Shown here: positions 16,871-25,438 of the stretch, piece after piece | Position numbering within the stretch: position 1 is the stretch's first letter | Layout: each line of letters begins with the position of its first letter | From: JBAZJI01 sp964596325 | GTDB taxonomy: Bacteria; Patescibacteriota; Minisyncoccia; Minisyncoccales; JAGOPM01 | Direction: 5' to 3' | Length of the DNA: 64,000 nt | Assembly (NCBI GenBank): GCA_964596325.1 | Contig: CAZQSQ010000003.1 | Span: forward strand, 9,434-73,433 | Position numbers and translations under genes: made by a program | The notes under the pieces: generated by a model | The model's input: the letters and a program-made list of their open reading frames with translations, nothing else | Databases searched by the model: none | What the model was told of the DNA's origin: nothing

Positions 16871-18070
16871 TTACGCAATTATCTTGGTGATAACTCCAGC
16901 GCCCACAGTCCTGCCACCCTCGCGGATAGCGAACTTCTGTTGCTCTTCCAAGGCGATAGGAGCAATCAATTTGACCTTGATGTTAACAGTGTCACCGGGC
17001 ATGACGATTTCCACGCCCTCTGGGAGGCTCACCTCGCCAGTAACGTCAGTAGTCCTCATGTAGAATTGGGGCTTATAGCCTTTGGCAAATGCCGTGTGGC
17101 GGCCACCCTCTTCTTTAGTCATAACGTAAATGCTGGCTTCAAATTCCGTGTGCGGAGTGATGGAGCCGGGTTTGCAAAGAACCTGACCGCGTTCCAAATC
17201 TTCTTTCTTCAAACCTCGAAGCAAGATACCGACATTGTCTCCGGCCATAGCCTGATCCAAAATCTTCTTGAACATTTCCAAGGAGACCACGGTGGTCTTC
17301 TGGGTTTCGCGCAAACCGACGATTTCAACTTCATCGTTGGCATTAACCACGCCGCGCTCGATACGACCAGTAGCCACGGTGCCGCGGCCAGAAATGGTCA
17401 TAACATCTTCGACAGCCATCAAGAAAGGCTTATCGGTTTCGCGGGTCGGGGCCGGGATATAAGAATCACAGGCGGCCATCAAATCAAGAATGGCCTTTGA
17501 CCATTCATTGTCAGTGGAAGTTTGTTCCAAAGCTTTGGTGGCGGAACCGCGGATGAAAGGAATTTCATCTCCGGGGAATTTATATTTTTTCAAAAGTTCG
17601 CGGACTTCCTGTTCAACCAAATCAATCATTTCCTTGTCATCAACCATGTCGCACTTATTGAGGAAGACGACGATGGCAGGCACGCCGACTTGGCGGGCCA
17701 AAATGATGTGCTCCCGAGTCTGAGGCATGGCGCCGTCAGCGGCGGAAACGACCAAAATAGTACCATCCATTTGGGCAGCACCGGTAATCATGTTCTTGAC
17801 ATAATCTGCGTGTCCGGGGCAGTCAATGTGGGCATAGTGCCTATTTGCAGTCTCGTATTCAAGGTGGGAAATGTTAATAGTTACTCCACGAGCTTTTTCC
17901 TCGGGAGAGCTGTCGATTTGATCGACTGAGCGCTCATCCACCGGCAAACCCTTCAAGTGAAGAGTATGCAAGATAGCGGAAGTGAGCGAGGTTTTACCAT
18001 GGTCAACGTGGCCGATGGTACCGATATTAAGGTGGGGCTTGCCCCTTTCGAATTTCGCTTTATCTGCCAT
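16871..18070 (-). CDS. tuf: Elongation factor Tu
   Basis: Brings aminoacyl-tRNA to the ribosome. GTP-binding motifs are intact: GHVDHGKT, DCPGH and NKCD. 399 residues. It has its own promoter despite lying inside the ribosomal block, which suits its high demand. Confidence 0.99.
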   Translation of the reverse strand: MADKAKFERGKPHLNIGTIGHVDHGKTSLTSAILHTLHLKGLPVDERSVDQIDSSPEEKARGVTINISHLEYETANRHYAHIDCPGHADYVKNMITGAAQMDGTILVVSAADGAMPQTREHIILARQVGVPAIVVFLNKCDMVDDKEMIDLVEQEVRELLKKYKFPGDEIPFIRGSATKALEQTSTDNEWSKAILDLMAACDSYIPAPTRETDKPFLMAVEDVMTISGRGTVATGRIERGVVNANDEVEIVGLRETQKTTVVSLEMFKKILDQAMAGDNVGILLRGLKKEDLERGQVLCKPGSITPHTEFEASIYVMTKEEGGRHTAFAKGYKPQFYMRTTDVTGEVSLPEGVEIVMPGDTVNIKVKLIAPIALEEQQKFAIREGGRTVGAGVITKIIA

Positions 18071-18141
18071 ATTTTTTGTTTATTTTATTTTGCCCAAAGG
18101 GCGATTTTTATTTTTTATTTTAATGGATTTTTGACGTATTT

Positions 18142-18169
18142 ATTGTACCAAAATCTCTTTATAAGTCAA
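18142..18169 (-). promoter_or_regulatory. Promoter of tuf and probably the S10 genes
   Basis: TTGACT (18164-18169), 16 bp, TACAAT (18142-18147) with TGG just upstream (extended -10), about 70 bp before the tuf start. Confidence 0.75.
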
Positions 18170-18173
18170 GGGT

Positions 18174-18443
18174 TTAGAGGAATGGGAGGTCGTTAAGGTT
18201 GAGCTTGTCGTTTTCATTTTCTGCCTTCTCCTGCGGTGCAGGATTATGCGGCTGAACAGCTGGCGCTTTGCTCCCGGGCAGAGCCTTGCTTTCCTCCTTG
18301 GAAAGCGGCAATTCCGGCAAAGCCAGAGAAATCTGCTCGTAGCCCTCGTAAGGCATTACAACCATAATCGGCTTGCCATTCTCAATGATGACGACCTTAT
18401 CATTGCGCGACCTCATCATTTTTTTTATGTCATTGATATCCAT
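18174..18443 (-). CDS. Small Phd/YefM-like protein between fusA and tuf
   Basis: 89 residues. The first ~40 (KVVIIENGKPIMVVMPYEGYEQI) resemble the N-terminal fold of Phd/YefM antitoxins, in particular the 'GKPvavv.s.eeYe' pattern. The rest is a Pro/Glu/Asn-rich tail ending NLNDLPFL. No toxin gene sits beside it; it lies inside the str operon, 14 bp after fusA. A role tied to translation rather than to plasmid-style addiction is possible; function unknown. Confidence 0.7.
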   Translation of the reverse strand: MDINDIKKMMRSRNDKVVIIENGKPIMVVMPYEGYEQISLALPELPLSKEESKALPGSKAPAVQPHNPAPQEKAENENDKLNLNDLPFL

Positions 18444-18457
18444 ACCCTTTTGTTAAC

Positions 18458-20715
18458 TTATTTTTTCCTTCCTTCGATAATTTCTTTAGCAATGTTGGCA
18501 GGAACTTCTTCGTAAGCGTGGAATTGCATGGTGAATGTTCCGCGTCCCTGCGTAATGGAGCGCAGAGTGGTCATGTAGCCAAACATATTGGCTAGAGGCA
18601 CTTTGGCTTTTACGACTTTAAGGTTCATCCTGTCGAAAGTATCCTCAATGCGGCCGCGGCGGGAATTAACATCCCCGATCACGTCACCGAAGTATTCCGG
18701 CGGCATGATAATTTCGCAATTCATGATGGGCTCCAAAAGTACCGGGCTGGCGTTGCGGGCGGCTTCCTGGACGGCCATAGAACCGGCAATCTTAAACGCC
18801 ATTTCTGAAGAGTCCACTTCGTGGTAAGAACCATCCCAAAGCGTCACAGCAACATCAATCATCGGATAGCCAGCCACGATTCCCTTCTCCAATGCTTCCT
18901 TAATACCTTTTTCAATCGGATTAATGAACTCGCGCGGAATCACGCCTCCCTTAATCTCATCAATAAATTCAAATCCTGTGCCCCTCTCCTTAGGTTTAAC
19001 CCTAATCTTACAATGACCATATTGGCCGCGACCTCCTGATTGCCTGATGTACTTTCCTTCGGCTTCCACTTCTTTGCGGATTGTTTCCTTGTAAGCAACT
19101 TGGGGCTTGCCGGTGTTAATCTGCACATTAAACTCGCGGCGCATGCGGTCAATCATAATTTCCAAATGAAGCTCTCCCATACCGGCAATAATCGTCTCTC
19201 CAGTTTCCTCATTCTTGGAAACCCTAAAAGTCGGATCCTCGTCGGTGAGCTTGCGCAGGGCCACACCCATTTTTTCTTGGTCATCCTTGGTCTTGGGCTC
19301 GATTTGCGCATTGATAACCGGATCAGGGAATTCCACTTTTTCCAAAATTATCGGATTTTCTTCATCGCAATAAGTTTGACCGGTTTTGGCTTGCCCGGCG
19401 ACAAAAGCGCCGATATCTCCAGCCAAAATTTCGTCAATTTCCTCCCGCTTATCCGCGTGCATCCGCACCAAGCGGCCCACGCGTTCTTTATTCCCGGAAA
19501 NNNNNNNNNNNNNNNNNNNNNNNNNNNNNNNNNNNNNNNNNNNNNNNNNNNNNNNNNNNNNNNNNNNNNNNNNNNNNNNNNNNNNNNNNNNNNNNNNNNN
19601 CGCTTATCCGCGTGCATCCGCACCAAGCGGCCCACGCGTTCTTTATTCCCGGAAACAGCATTATAAGCATAGGTGCCTTTTTTCAAAGCGCCTGAATAAA
19701 CACGCACATAAACCAAACTGCCCACGAATGGGTCGGTGGCAATCTTAAAAGCCAAACCGCAGAATGGTTCCTTGTCGTCGGTCTTGCGCTCCACGATTTC
19801 TCCAGTGTTAGGATTGTGTCCTTGTACGGCCGGAATATCCAAAGGATTGGGCAAATAATAAACAACGGCATCGAGCAAAGGTTGGGTGCCCTTGTTCTTC
19901 AAAGAAGAACCGCAAAAAACCGGCACCAACTTGTTGGCGATACAAGCTTTTCTTAAAGCCTTGCGCAATTCCTCAATGCTGGGCTCAATTCCACTTAAAT
20001 ACTTTTCCATCAAAGCATCGTCATTGCCGCAAATGTGCTCAATCATCTTGTCGTGCCATTCCTTAGCTTCGGCCTTGAGCTCGTCGGGAATATCTTTTTC
20101 AATGACATTCTGGCCCATATCTCCCTCGAAATAATAGGCCTTCATTTTGAGCAAATCCACTATACCTTTGTGATTAGCTTCCAAGCCGATCGGAATTTGC
20201 ATGGCCACGGCATTAGGCGTGAGCTTATGCAAGATGGAATTAAAAGAATCAACAAAGGAAGCGCCCATGCGGTCCAGCTTATTGATGAAACACATGCGCG
20301 GAACTTTGTAATCGTCAGCCTGTCTCCAAACGGTTTCCGACTGGGGCTCTACACCAGACACTCCATCAAAAACAACGACCGCGCCATCCAGCACGCGCAG
20401 CGAGCGGATAACTTCGGCCGTAAAGTCAATGTGTCCTGGGGTATCAATAACGTTAATCAAATATTGGTTGTCCTTGGTCTTGGGCAAATCCTGCGGGGTC
20501 CAAAAAGCCGTAATAGCGGCGGAAGTAATAGTGATTCCGCGCTCCTTTTCTTGGACCATCCAGTCAGTCGTGGTATTTCCTTCGTCAATGTCACCGATTC
20601 TGTGAGTTACGCCCGTATAATACAAAATGCGCTCTGTGGTAGTTGTTTTACCAGCGTCAATGTGGGCGATAATCCCGATATTGCGGTATCTCTCAATGGG
20701 TACAATGCGAGGCAT
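18458..20715 (-). CDS. fusA: Elongation factor G (split by a false gap)
   Basis: Drives translocation of tRNA and mRNA. The 100 N at 19501-19600 is a false gap: bases 19446-19500 recur at 19601-19655. Without one copy and the Ns the gene is 2103 bases, 700 residues, the normal EF-G length and in frame. Motifs AHIDAGKTT, DTPGHIDF and NKLDRMG are intact, followed by domains II-V including HLEIMIDRM and GRGTFTMQFHAYEEVP. Confidence 0.98.
19446..19655. repeat. 55-bp assembly duplication around the false gap in fusA
   Basis: 19446-19500 and 19601-19655 are identical and flank the 100 N. The restored frame of fusA confirms that they should be merged. Confidence 0.97.
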
Positions 20716-20750
20716 AGTTAATTAGTGTAAAATTTATAACTATTAATTTT

Positions 20751-21212
20751 TTATCCAAGGTGGGCAAATGACCTGTTGGCCTCAGCCATCTTGTGCACGT
20801 TCTCTTTCTTGCGGATAGCATCTCCCTGCCCATTGGCAGTTTCCATGATTTCGTTGGCCAGCTTCTGCGCTAAGGGCTTGCCTTTTTTCTTGCGGGCGGC
20901 CTCCAAAATCCAGCGCAAGGCTAAAACGGTTCCGCGCTGCTCATCAACTTCCTTAGGAACTTGATAAACGGCACCTCCCACGCGCCTTGGTTTAATTTCC
21001 AACAACGGTCTGGCGTTGCGGATAGCACTATTAAAAACGTCCATGGGCTCTTGGTTAGCTTTGCCCTTAACAATTTCAAAAGCGCCGTAAACAATCTTGC
21101 GAGCAGTCTGTTTCTGGCCTTTTTTCATAACATAGTTCACTAGCTTGCTAATGAGGACACTGTTATAAATGGGGTCAGGGGACAGTTCTTTTTTTACAAA
21201 TTTCTTAGCCAT
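20751..21212 (-). CDS. rpsG: Ribosomal protein uS7
   Basis: Nucleates the 30S head and can repress the str operon elsewhere. 153 residues with PDPIYNSVLISKLVNYVMKKG and GGAVYQVPKEV; ends at AHLG. Confidence 0.97.
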   Translation of the reverse strand: MAKKFVKKELSPDPIYNSVLISKLVNYVMKKGQKQTARKIVYGAFEIVKGKANQEPMDVFNSAIRNARPLLEIKPRRVGGAVYQVPKEVDEQRGTVLALRWILEAARKKKGKPLAQKLANEIMETANGQGDAIRKKENVHKMAEANRSFAHLG

Positions 21213-21231
21213 ATTTGTCCTTTGTCCTTAA

Positions 21232-21651
21232 TTATTTTCCAGCTTTGGGCCTTTTGGCACCATATAATGATCTTCCGCGTTTGCGACCTTCCACGCCAGT
21301 GGTATCAAGGACACCACGAACAATGTGATAGCGGACACCAGGCAAGTCTTTTACACGTCCTCCACGGATCATAACCACGGAGTGCTCCTGTAAATTATGT
21401 CCCACACCGGGGATATAAGCAGTCACTTCATGACCATTGGAAAGCCTGACCTTGGCAATTTTACGCAAAGCCGAGTTCGGTTTCTTAGGGGTTGTGGTCG
21501 TGACCTTAATGCAAATTCCACGCTTAAAAGGCGCAAAATAGCCAACCGGTTTATTTTTCTTGGTATTAAAGCCGTATGTCAAAGCCAAGGTCTTAGACCT
21601 CTTCTTTGTGGCTTTCCTGCCGTGTTTTAATAACTGATGTACTGTCGGCAT
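21232..21651 (-). CDS. rpsL: Ribosomal protein uS12
   Basis: Decoding-centre protein. Start MPTVHQLLKHG at 21651 matches the family; an in-frame ATG at 21900 would add 83 unrelated residues and lies inside the promoter, so it is rejected. KKPNSALRK (streptomycin-site lysine) and VKDLPGVRYH (the aspartate that is often modified) are intact. 139 residues. First gene of the whole block. Confidence 0.97.
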   Translation of the reverse strand: MPTVHQLLKHGRKATKKRSKTLALTYGFNTKKNKPVGYFAPFKRGICIKVTTTTPKKPNSALRKIAKVRLSNGHEVTAYIPGVGHNLQEHSVVMIRGGRVKDLPGVRYHIVRGVLDTTGVEGRKRGRSLYGAKRPKAGK

Positions 21652-21742
21652 AGTTTTCTTTATAATTTCTGGTTTTGATAATACAAAAAATGAAGTTAAA
21701 ACTCCGTAACCCCACAATTTTTTGTTTGCATCGTATACGCTT

Positions 21743-21865
21743 GGCTCTATCTGATCTGTTGGAATAGCCATGCCAACAGAGCCGTTTATTATCCCGGGCG
21801 GTTCCCCGCCTAGGTTTTCAGCGTCTTCTATCAAAGTAAAATTGTAGCGCGAAGTTTCCTTTCGC
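21743..21865 (-). promoter_or_regulatory. Structured leader of the str operon
   Basis: About 215 nt separate the predicted start of transcription from rpsL. Three hairpins are visible: GCGAA/TTCGC (21849-21865), GGCGG/CCGCC (21797-21810) and a compound stem CTGTTGG/CCAACAG inside GGCTCT/AGAGCC (21743-21783). A likely site for autoregulation by a ribosomal protein; that role is inference. Confidence 0.5.
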
Positions 21866-21871
21866 GAAATC

Positions 21872-21900
21872 ATGATAAGCGGAAAACCCAATATTGTCAA
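21872..21900 (-). promoter_or_regulatory. Main promoter of the str-S10-spc block
   Basis: TTGACA (21895-21900), 17 bp, TATCAT (21872-21877), directly after the terminator at 21912-21937. Confidence 0.8.
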
Positions 21901-21911
21901 TACCTAGGCAC

Positions 21912-21937
21912 AATAAAAGCCGCACGTATGTGCGGCT
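21912..21937 (-). terminator. Terminator of the gene at 21956, copy 1 of a repeated sequence
   Basis: AGCCGCAC GTAT GTGCGGCT hairpin with a T run on the minus strand. The same hairpin and flanks recur at 23411-23435. Confidence 0.85.
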
Positions 21938-21955
21938 ATATGAATTACCTTTAAC

Positions 21956-22474
21956 TTAAGCGATCGGGCCAACCATTACTTCCAGGTAGAAATAATTAGG
22001 AAGTGCTTCTCCGCCATCGTACTTTTCTGCTAGCTTGTAAGCCGCGTAACCCTTCGCCCACAGCTTCTCTTTTACGATAGGCCAGACGCTTGGCGGCACT
22101 TTAACGTTTTCAGGGAAACTGTAATATTTGATAGTCAAACCAAAAACGTATGGCTCATACAGTTGCCTGCATGCCCGCTGTTCCCTTTCAACAAATTTCG
22201 CCCTGGCTCGAGAAAATAAACTGCTAAGTATTATTCCCCCTGAGTCATAAGCGCGCCCACACGCCGGCGACAAGGCAAAAGAAAGTGTTGCCTTGCCAGC
22301 TCGAGTACCTAAGGTACATGAGTTAATGTTTTGGCCTTTTTTGAAATTTTCCAAAACTTCCACAATAGCTTCTACAAAATCATCGGCCAGCATCTGGATG
22401 CTTTGCTCTTGCGAGACTGCGCTATTTGGTATTGCCAACAAATCAGCAGAAGCCACGGGCTCATTGCCTTTCAT
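21956..22474 (-). CDS. Hypothetical protein with its own structured leader
   Basis: 172 residues from the ATG at 22474, chosen because AAGGAGG lies six bases upstream; an in-frame TTG at 22492 would include the Shine-Dalgarno itself. Mixed helix and strand content, no membrane segment, no recognised motif. Cysteines are few. It is a single-gene unit with a strong extended -10 promoter and terminator, transcribed towards the ribosomal block. Confidence 0.7.
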   Translation of the reverse strand: MKGNEPVASADLLAIPNSAVSQEQSIQMLADDFVEAIVEVLENFKKGQNINSCTLGTRAGKATLSFALSPACGRAYDSGGIILSSLFSRARAKFVEREQRACRQLYEPYVFGLTIKYYSFPENVKVPPSVWPIVKEKLWAKGYAAYKLAEKYDGGEALPNYFYLEVMVGPIA

Positions 22475-22520
22475 AAAATTCCTCCTTATCAAATCAATCT
22501 TGACTTGATATTATTGCGCT

Positions 22521-22554
22521 TGAAATATCGCGCCTGCAATTATCAGGCATTTCA
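22521..22554 (-). promoter_or_regulatory. 5'-leader hairpin of the gene at 21956-22474
   Basis: Two stacked stems: TGAAAT/ATTTCA outside GCCTG/CAGGC, in a leader of about 114 nt. Could be a translational control element. Confidence 0.45.
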
Positions 22555-22594
22555 GGTAAAAACTCTTACAATTTTTAGTGTGCGTGAATATTTA

Positions 22595-22623
22595 ATTATA
22601 CCATAATTTCCATAAAAAATCAA
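22595..22623 (-). promoter_or_regulatory. Extended -10 promoter of the gene at 21956-22474
   Basis: TTGATT (22618-22623), 17 bp, TATAAT (22595-22600) preceded by TGG. Same TTGATTTTTT start as the promoters at 2563 and 48427. Confidence 0.8.
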
Positions 22624-22660
22624 TAAGAATAAATACTTGTAAAACAAGCTGTTTTCATAA

Positions 22661-22687
22661 TAATAGCCCCACATTGTGGGGCTATTG
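22661..22687 (-). terminator. Terminator overlapping the end of the gene at 22682
   Basis: AATAGCCCCACA / TGTGGGGCTATT, a 12-bp palindrome followed by ATTATTAT on the minus strand; the stop codon lies within it. Confidence 0.75.
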
Positions 22688-23335
22688 GGTATCGGATGGT
22701 CCGAATAACGCCTCTTTAGCCTTTTGCGCATATTTAAGGACAATCTCTTCAAGCTCTTCCTCTGGCAAATAGCGAGCCTCCATTATTGAGACAATCTCAA
22801 CACACATCTCCCTCATTATTAATTCTCCTTTTTTGCCGGAATTAAACAACACCTCGCATTCCGGAAACTCGTCTGTCGGAACTCTGACAAAGCCAAAAAG
22901 GTCGCCATTTACCTTTTCCAGAAATGCCACGTTCTGTATATCCACATCAAGGCGCAATTTTAGATCTTTGAGTTTCTTTTGTTTTACAGAATCAACCTTT
23001 CCACTATCTTGTTGGATCTGCTCATAAAACTCATCTCCCAATTTGAATATTTCTTCTTTGGTTTGGGCAATTCTTTGTTTAACCGTCTTAATATAATCTT
23101 CACTCTTTTGCCGATTTTCAATGCCTTTGTCGCTGCAAGAAATCCGCTCTTTGCATGCTTTCAGAAGTTCACGCTGAAGAAGATTATCATATGCAACTTC
23201 ATCATAGGGCTTTTCCGCCAGCATGAACTGGCACCAAAAAAGAAATTGTATCCAGATAATATCAGCTTGGGCGCCAAAGAAATAAAAGAAAAGAGCAATA
23301 TGGCTAAAAACCACAAGATACAAAGTGGTATTCAT
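22682..23335 (-). CDS. Membrane-anchored coiled-coil protein, unknown
   Basis: 217 residues from the ATG at 23335, with AAGGAGG five bases upstream (a GTG two codons earlier is less well placed). One or two N-terminal hydrophobic segments (residues ~5-40) are followed by a long charged helix with heptad-like spacing (about 60-130, many Lys/Gln/Glu) and a small C-terminal domain. Probably inner-membrane with a cytoplasmic coiled coil. No family recognised. Confidence 0.7.
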   Translation of the reverse strand: MNTTLYLVVFSHIALFFYFFGAQADIIWIQFLFWCQFMLAEKPYDEVAYDNLLQRELLKACKERISCSDKGIENRQKSEDYIKTVKQRIAQTKEEIFKLGDEFYEQIQQDSGKVDSVKQKKLKDLKLRLDVDIQNVAFLEKVNGDLFGFVRVPTDEFPECEVLFNSGKKGELIMREMCVEIVSIMEARYLPEEELEEIVLKYAQKAKEALFGPSDTQ

Positions 23336-23380
23336 TTCCACCTCCTTAAAATTTTAGAATTGTAAAATATTTCTTCTCAA

Positions 23381-23408
23381 AGCATAACATAAAAAATAAC
23401 CCCGTCAA
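23381..23408 (-). promoter_or_regulatory. Promoter of the coiled-coil gene
   Basis: TTGACG (23403-23408), 16 bp, TATGCT (23381-23386) with TGT just upstream. Confidence 0.6.
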
Positions 23409-23410
23409 CG

Positions 23411-23435
23411 ATAAAAGCCGCACGTATGTGCGGCT
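23411..23435 (-). terminator. Terminator of the small lipoprotein gene, copy 2
   Basis: Same AGCCGCAC GTAT GTGCGGCT hairpin as at 21918-21937, again with a promoter -35 directly behind it. Confidence 0.85.
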
Positions 23436-23451
23436 ATAGCGGGCAATATTA

Positions 23452-23661
23452 TCAATCGTCCCCGCCCCAAGGACTGATATCTCTAAGCGGGTCCAATTCG
23501 CGCAGAGGGTTAAACTTGTAAAGCGGACTCCATCTGTCGTTGAAGGGGTCATATTCTTTTCCGTCAAAACTCCTTCCATCGCCAATGCACCCTATCAGCG
23601 TGGCGCAACACATGACCAGAACCGCAAAGCACACAGCGATTGAGACTATTCTTTTCATCAT
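23452..23661 (-). CDS. Small predicted lipoprotein
   Basis: 69 residues: basic start, hydrophobic stretch, lipobox TLIGC near residues 21-25, then a short polar mature part rich in Asp, Pro and Trp (NDRWSPLYKFNPLRELDPLRD). AGGAGG lies just upstream; either of two adjacent ATGs may be used. Exported and lipidated if read correctly; no known family. Confidence 0.7.
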   Translation of the reverse strand: MMKRIVSIAVCFAVLVMCCATLIGCIGDGRSFDGKEYDPFNDRWSPLYKFNPLRELDPLRDISPWGGDD

Positions 23662-23729
23662 TTCCTCCTAATAATATATATTTGTTCTTGTACAAATCAG
23701 GCTTGGTCAGCCTCCTTTACAATATACTA

Positions 23730-23758
23730 ATTATAGCATGTTCTTTTGTTTTTGTCAA
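23730..23758 (-). promoter_or_regulatory. Promoter of the small lipoprotein gene
   Basis: TTGACA (23753-23758), 17 bp, TATAAT (23730-23735) with TGC upstream: a near-consensus extended -10 promoter. Confidence 0.85.
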
Positions 23759-23762
23759 AACA

Positions 23763-23791
23763 AAAAACAGGGGGCTATCTCCCCTGCTTTT
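23763..23791 (-). terminator. Terminator of the site-2 protease gene
   Basis: GCAGGGG / CCCCCTG-type hairpin with TTTTTT on the minus strand, just after the stop at 23799. Confidence 0.75.
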
Positions 23792-23798
23792 AGAAATT

Positions 23799-24425
23799 TC
23801 AAAATGATATCCCCGTAATCAGCTTGTATAAAAACATGGCTAAATAATAAATGGAATCGCCGGCTACATAAAGTACAAACCACAAAAGCACAAACTGCAT
23901 ATAAAAATTCATAGTGTGCTTAACGCGGCGTAAAAATGGCAGCCACTGGCCAAAAATATCAGAACCGTCTAAAGGCGGAATGGGCAAAATATTGAAAGAA
24001 AACAAACCGATATTAATAATTACTATCAAGTTTATCATGGCCGCAAAGTTGGCGGCATAAGGGCTATTTATGGGCAAAAAGCGCAAGACCAAACCAAAAA
24101 TCAAAGCCAAGGATAAATTGGAAAGCGGGCCAGCTATTGCCACTTTGAAAAGCCCCCAATTTTGGTCATTGAATTTATAAGGGTTGATTGGCACAGGCTT
24201 GGCAAAGCCGAAAATCGGCCGAATATTGGCCAGCATCATGGTTATAGGCAATAAAATCGTGCCAAAAATATCCACATGCGCTAAGGGATTAATGGTCAGC
24301 CGGCCCATGTTGCGGGCCGTATTATCCCCCATGGAATAAGCCACATAAGCATGCGCCAATTCGTGGACGACCACGGAAAAATAAAGCACTAAAAAAGTAA
24401 AAATTGTTTGTATGCCCAAGTCCAT
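23799..24425 (-). CDS. Site-2 protease family (M50) membrane metalloprotease
   Basis: Intramembrane zinc protease of 208 residues with about six hydrophobic segments. HELAH at residues 21-25 supplies two zinc ligands, and NILPIPPLDGSD (Asp153) the third. The compact form without PDZ domain is the class often seen in small genomes. Substrate unknown; it may cleave membrane-bound regulators. Single gene with its own terminator. Confidence 0.93.
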   Translation of the reverse strand: MDLGIQTIFTFLVLYFSVVVHELAHAYVAYSMGDNTARNMGRLTINPLAHVDIFGTILLPITMMLANIRPIFGFAKPVPINPYKFNDQNWGLFKVAIAGPLSNLSLALIFGLVLRFLPINSPYAANFAAMINLIVIINIGLFSFNILPIPPLDGSDIFGQWLPFLRRVKHTMNFYMQFVLLWFVLYVAGDSIYYLAMFLYKLITGISF

Positions 24426-24457
24426 AACAATTATAGTCTAGCACTTTGGGGCAAATT

Positions 24458-24479
24458 AAAAAGCCCGTTTGGCGGGCTA
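24458..24479 (-). terminator. Terminator of the gene at 24477
   Basis: AGCCCGCC / GGCGGGCT-type stem followed by TTTTT on the minus strand. Confidence 0.75.
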
Positions 24480-25328
24480 ATAGTCTGGCAAATGTTCCTT
24501 GAAAAATTCTTTGGCTTCTTGGGCTTCCTGCTCCAATTCTTCAGTCGTTTTGGTTTTATTGTTTTCTTGGTTGAGCCTTCTGCGGTGCTGGTCAAATTCT
24601 TCCATAGTCATTCCTTTGTGGCCGGATTCCTTTTTAATCGGATTTTTGGGAGGGGTAAGCACACCATAGCGGCTCATATCCGGGAGCTTTACTTTTGTCC
24701 CCGGCTCATCGGGATTATCGAGCGCGTTAGGGCCGCGCGGGATAGCTTCACCGTCTTTCAGAGGGCTGCTAATAACAGGCTCTCTGGCAGGGGGCTGGGG
24801 CCTTTTTTCTTCTTGGGGCAATGGCTCAATCGGTTCCGGCGAGCTCTTTTCCTTTTCTGCTGCCTTGGGCTTAATCGGCGGGCTGCTGGGTGCTCGAAAA
24901 ACTGCTTTTTCATTGGTAGCAAGTGGCTCGGCCTTCTCTTTTTTGGCCGTATACATATTCTGAGGCACATGCTCGCGCTCAGGAATCGGTACGCCACGCT
25001 TTTTAGCCCGACGAATGTAGGTTTTCAAAACCTTACGGTTCTTGAAACCCGTCGCTTGCAAAATTTCTTCGAGGGCGGCACTTTGCCAATTAGCCACCAG
25101 ATATTGATCCCGGAATTTTTGCAGCTCATCTAACTCTTGTTGCTCTTTGGCGCAATCAGGGTTCTTTTCCAGAATTTCATCCAATAAGCCAAAAAACATT
25201 AATCCGGATTTATAGGCAAAAAGAGAATTTGGAGAAACTCCAAGCTCACTTGCCAAAATCGGGACATCCACGCCGCGGCGCAAACCGTCCAAAAAATACT
25301 CTAAACGCTTTTCTTTGGGGATCTCCAT
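24477..25328 (-). CDS. Hypothetical protein with helix-turn-helix-like N-terminus and Pro-rich linker
   Basis: 283 residues. A helical N-terminal region contains ELGVSPNSLFAYKSGL (residues ~28-43), which looks like a helix-turn-helix, and a second helical segment ILQATGFKNRKVLKTYIRRA. Then a long Pro/Lys/Glu-rich disordered stretch (~130-210) and an acidic C-terminal helix. Possibly a DNA-binding regulator with a protein-interaction tail; not assigned to a family. AAAGGAGGG upstream supports the start. Confidence 0.7.
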   Translation of the reverse strand: MEIPKEKRLEYFLDGLRRGVDVPILASELGVSPNSLFAYKSGLMFFGLLDEILEKNPDCAKEQQELDELQKFRDQYLVANWQSAALEEILQATGFKNRKVLKTYIRRAKKRGVPIPEREHVPQNMYTAKKEKAEPLATNEKAVFRAPSSPPIKPKAAEKEKSSPEPIEPLPQEEKRPQPPAREPVISSPLKDGEAIPRGPNALDNPDEPGTKVKLPDMSRYGVLTPPKNPIKKESGHKGMTMEEFDQHRRRLNQENNKTKTTEELEQEAQEAKEFFKEHLPDY

Positions 25329-25408
25329 TTTCCCTCCTTTCCTTATATATTTTGAAAGTATTTAATACAATAATCGCACTATTTGTCAAGAATGTCAAAT
25401 AACTAAAA

Positions 25409-25430
25409 CCCGCCCGGAAAACCGGGCGGA
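25409..25430 (-). terminator. Terminator of the cysteine-repeat protein gene
   Basis: CCGCCCGG TTTT CCGGGCGG hairpin followed by GTTTTAG on the minus strand. Confidence 0.7.
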
Positions 25431-25438
25431 TATGCTAT

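Noticed and set aside
21652..21900. Longer start for rpsL (ATG at 21900)
   Set aside because: It would start inside the promoter and add 83 residues unlike any S12; MPTVHQL at 21651 matches the family.
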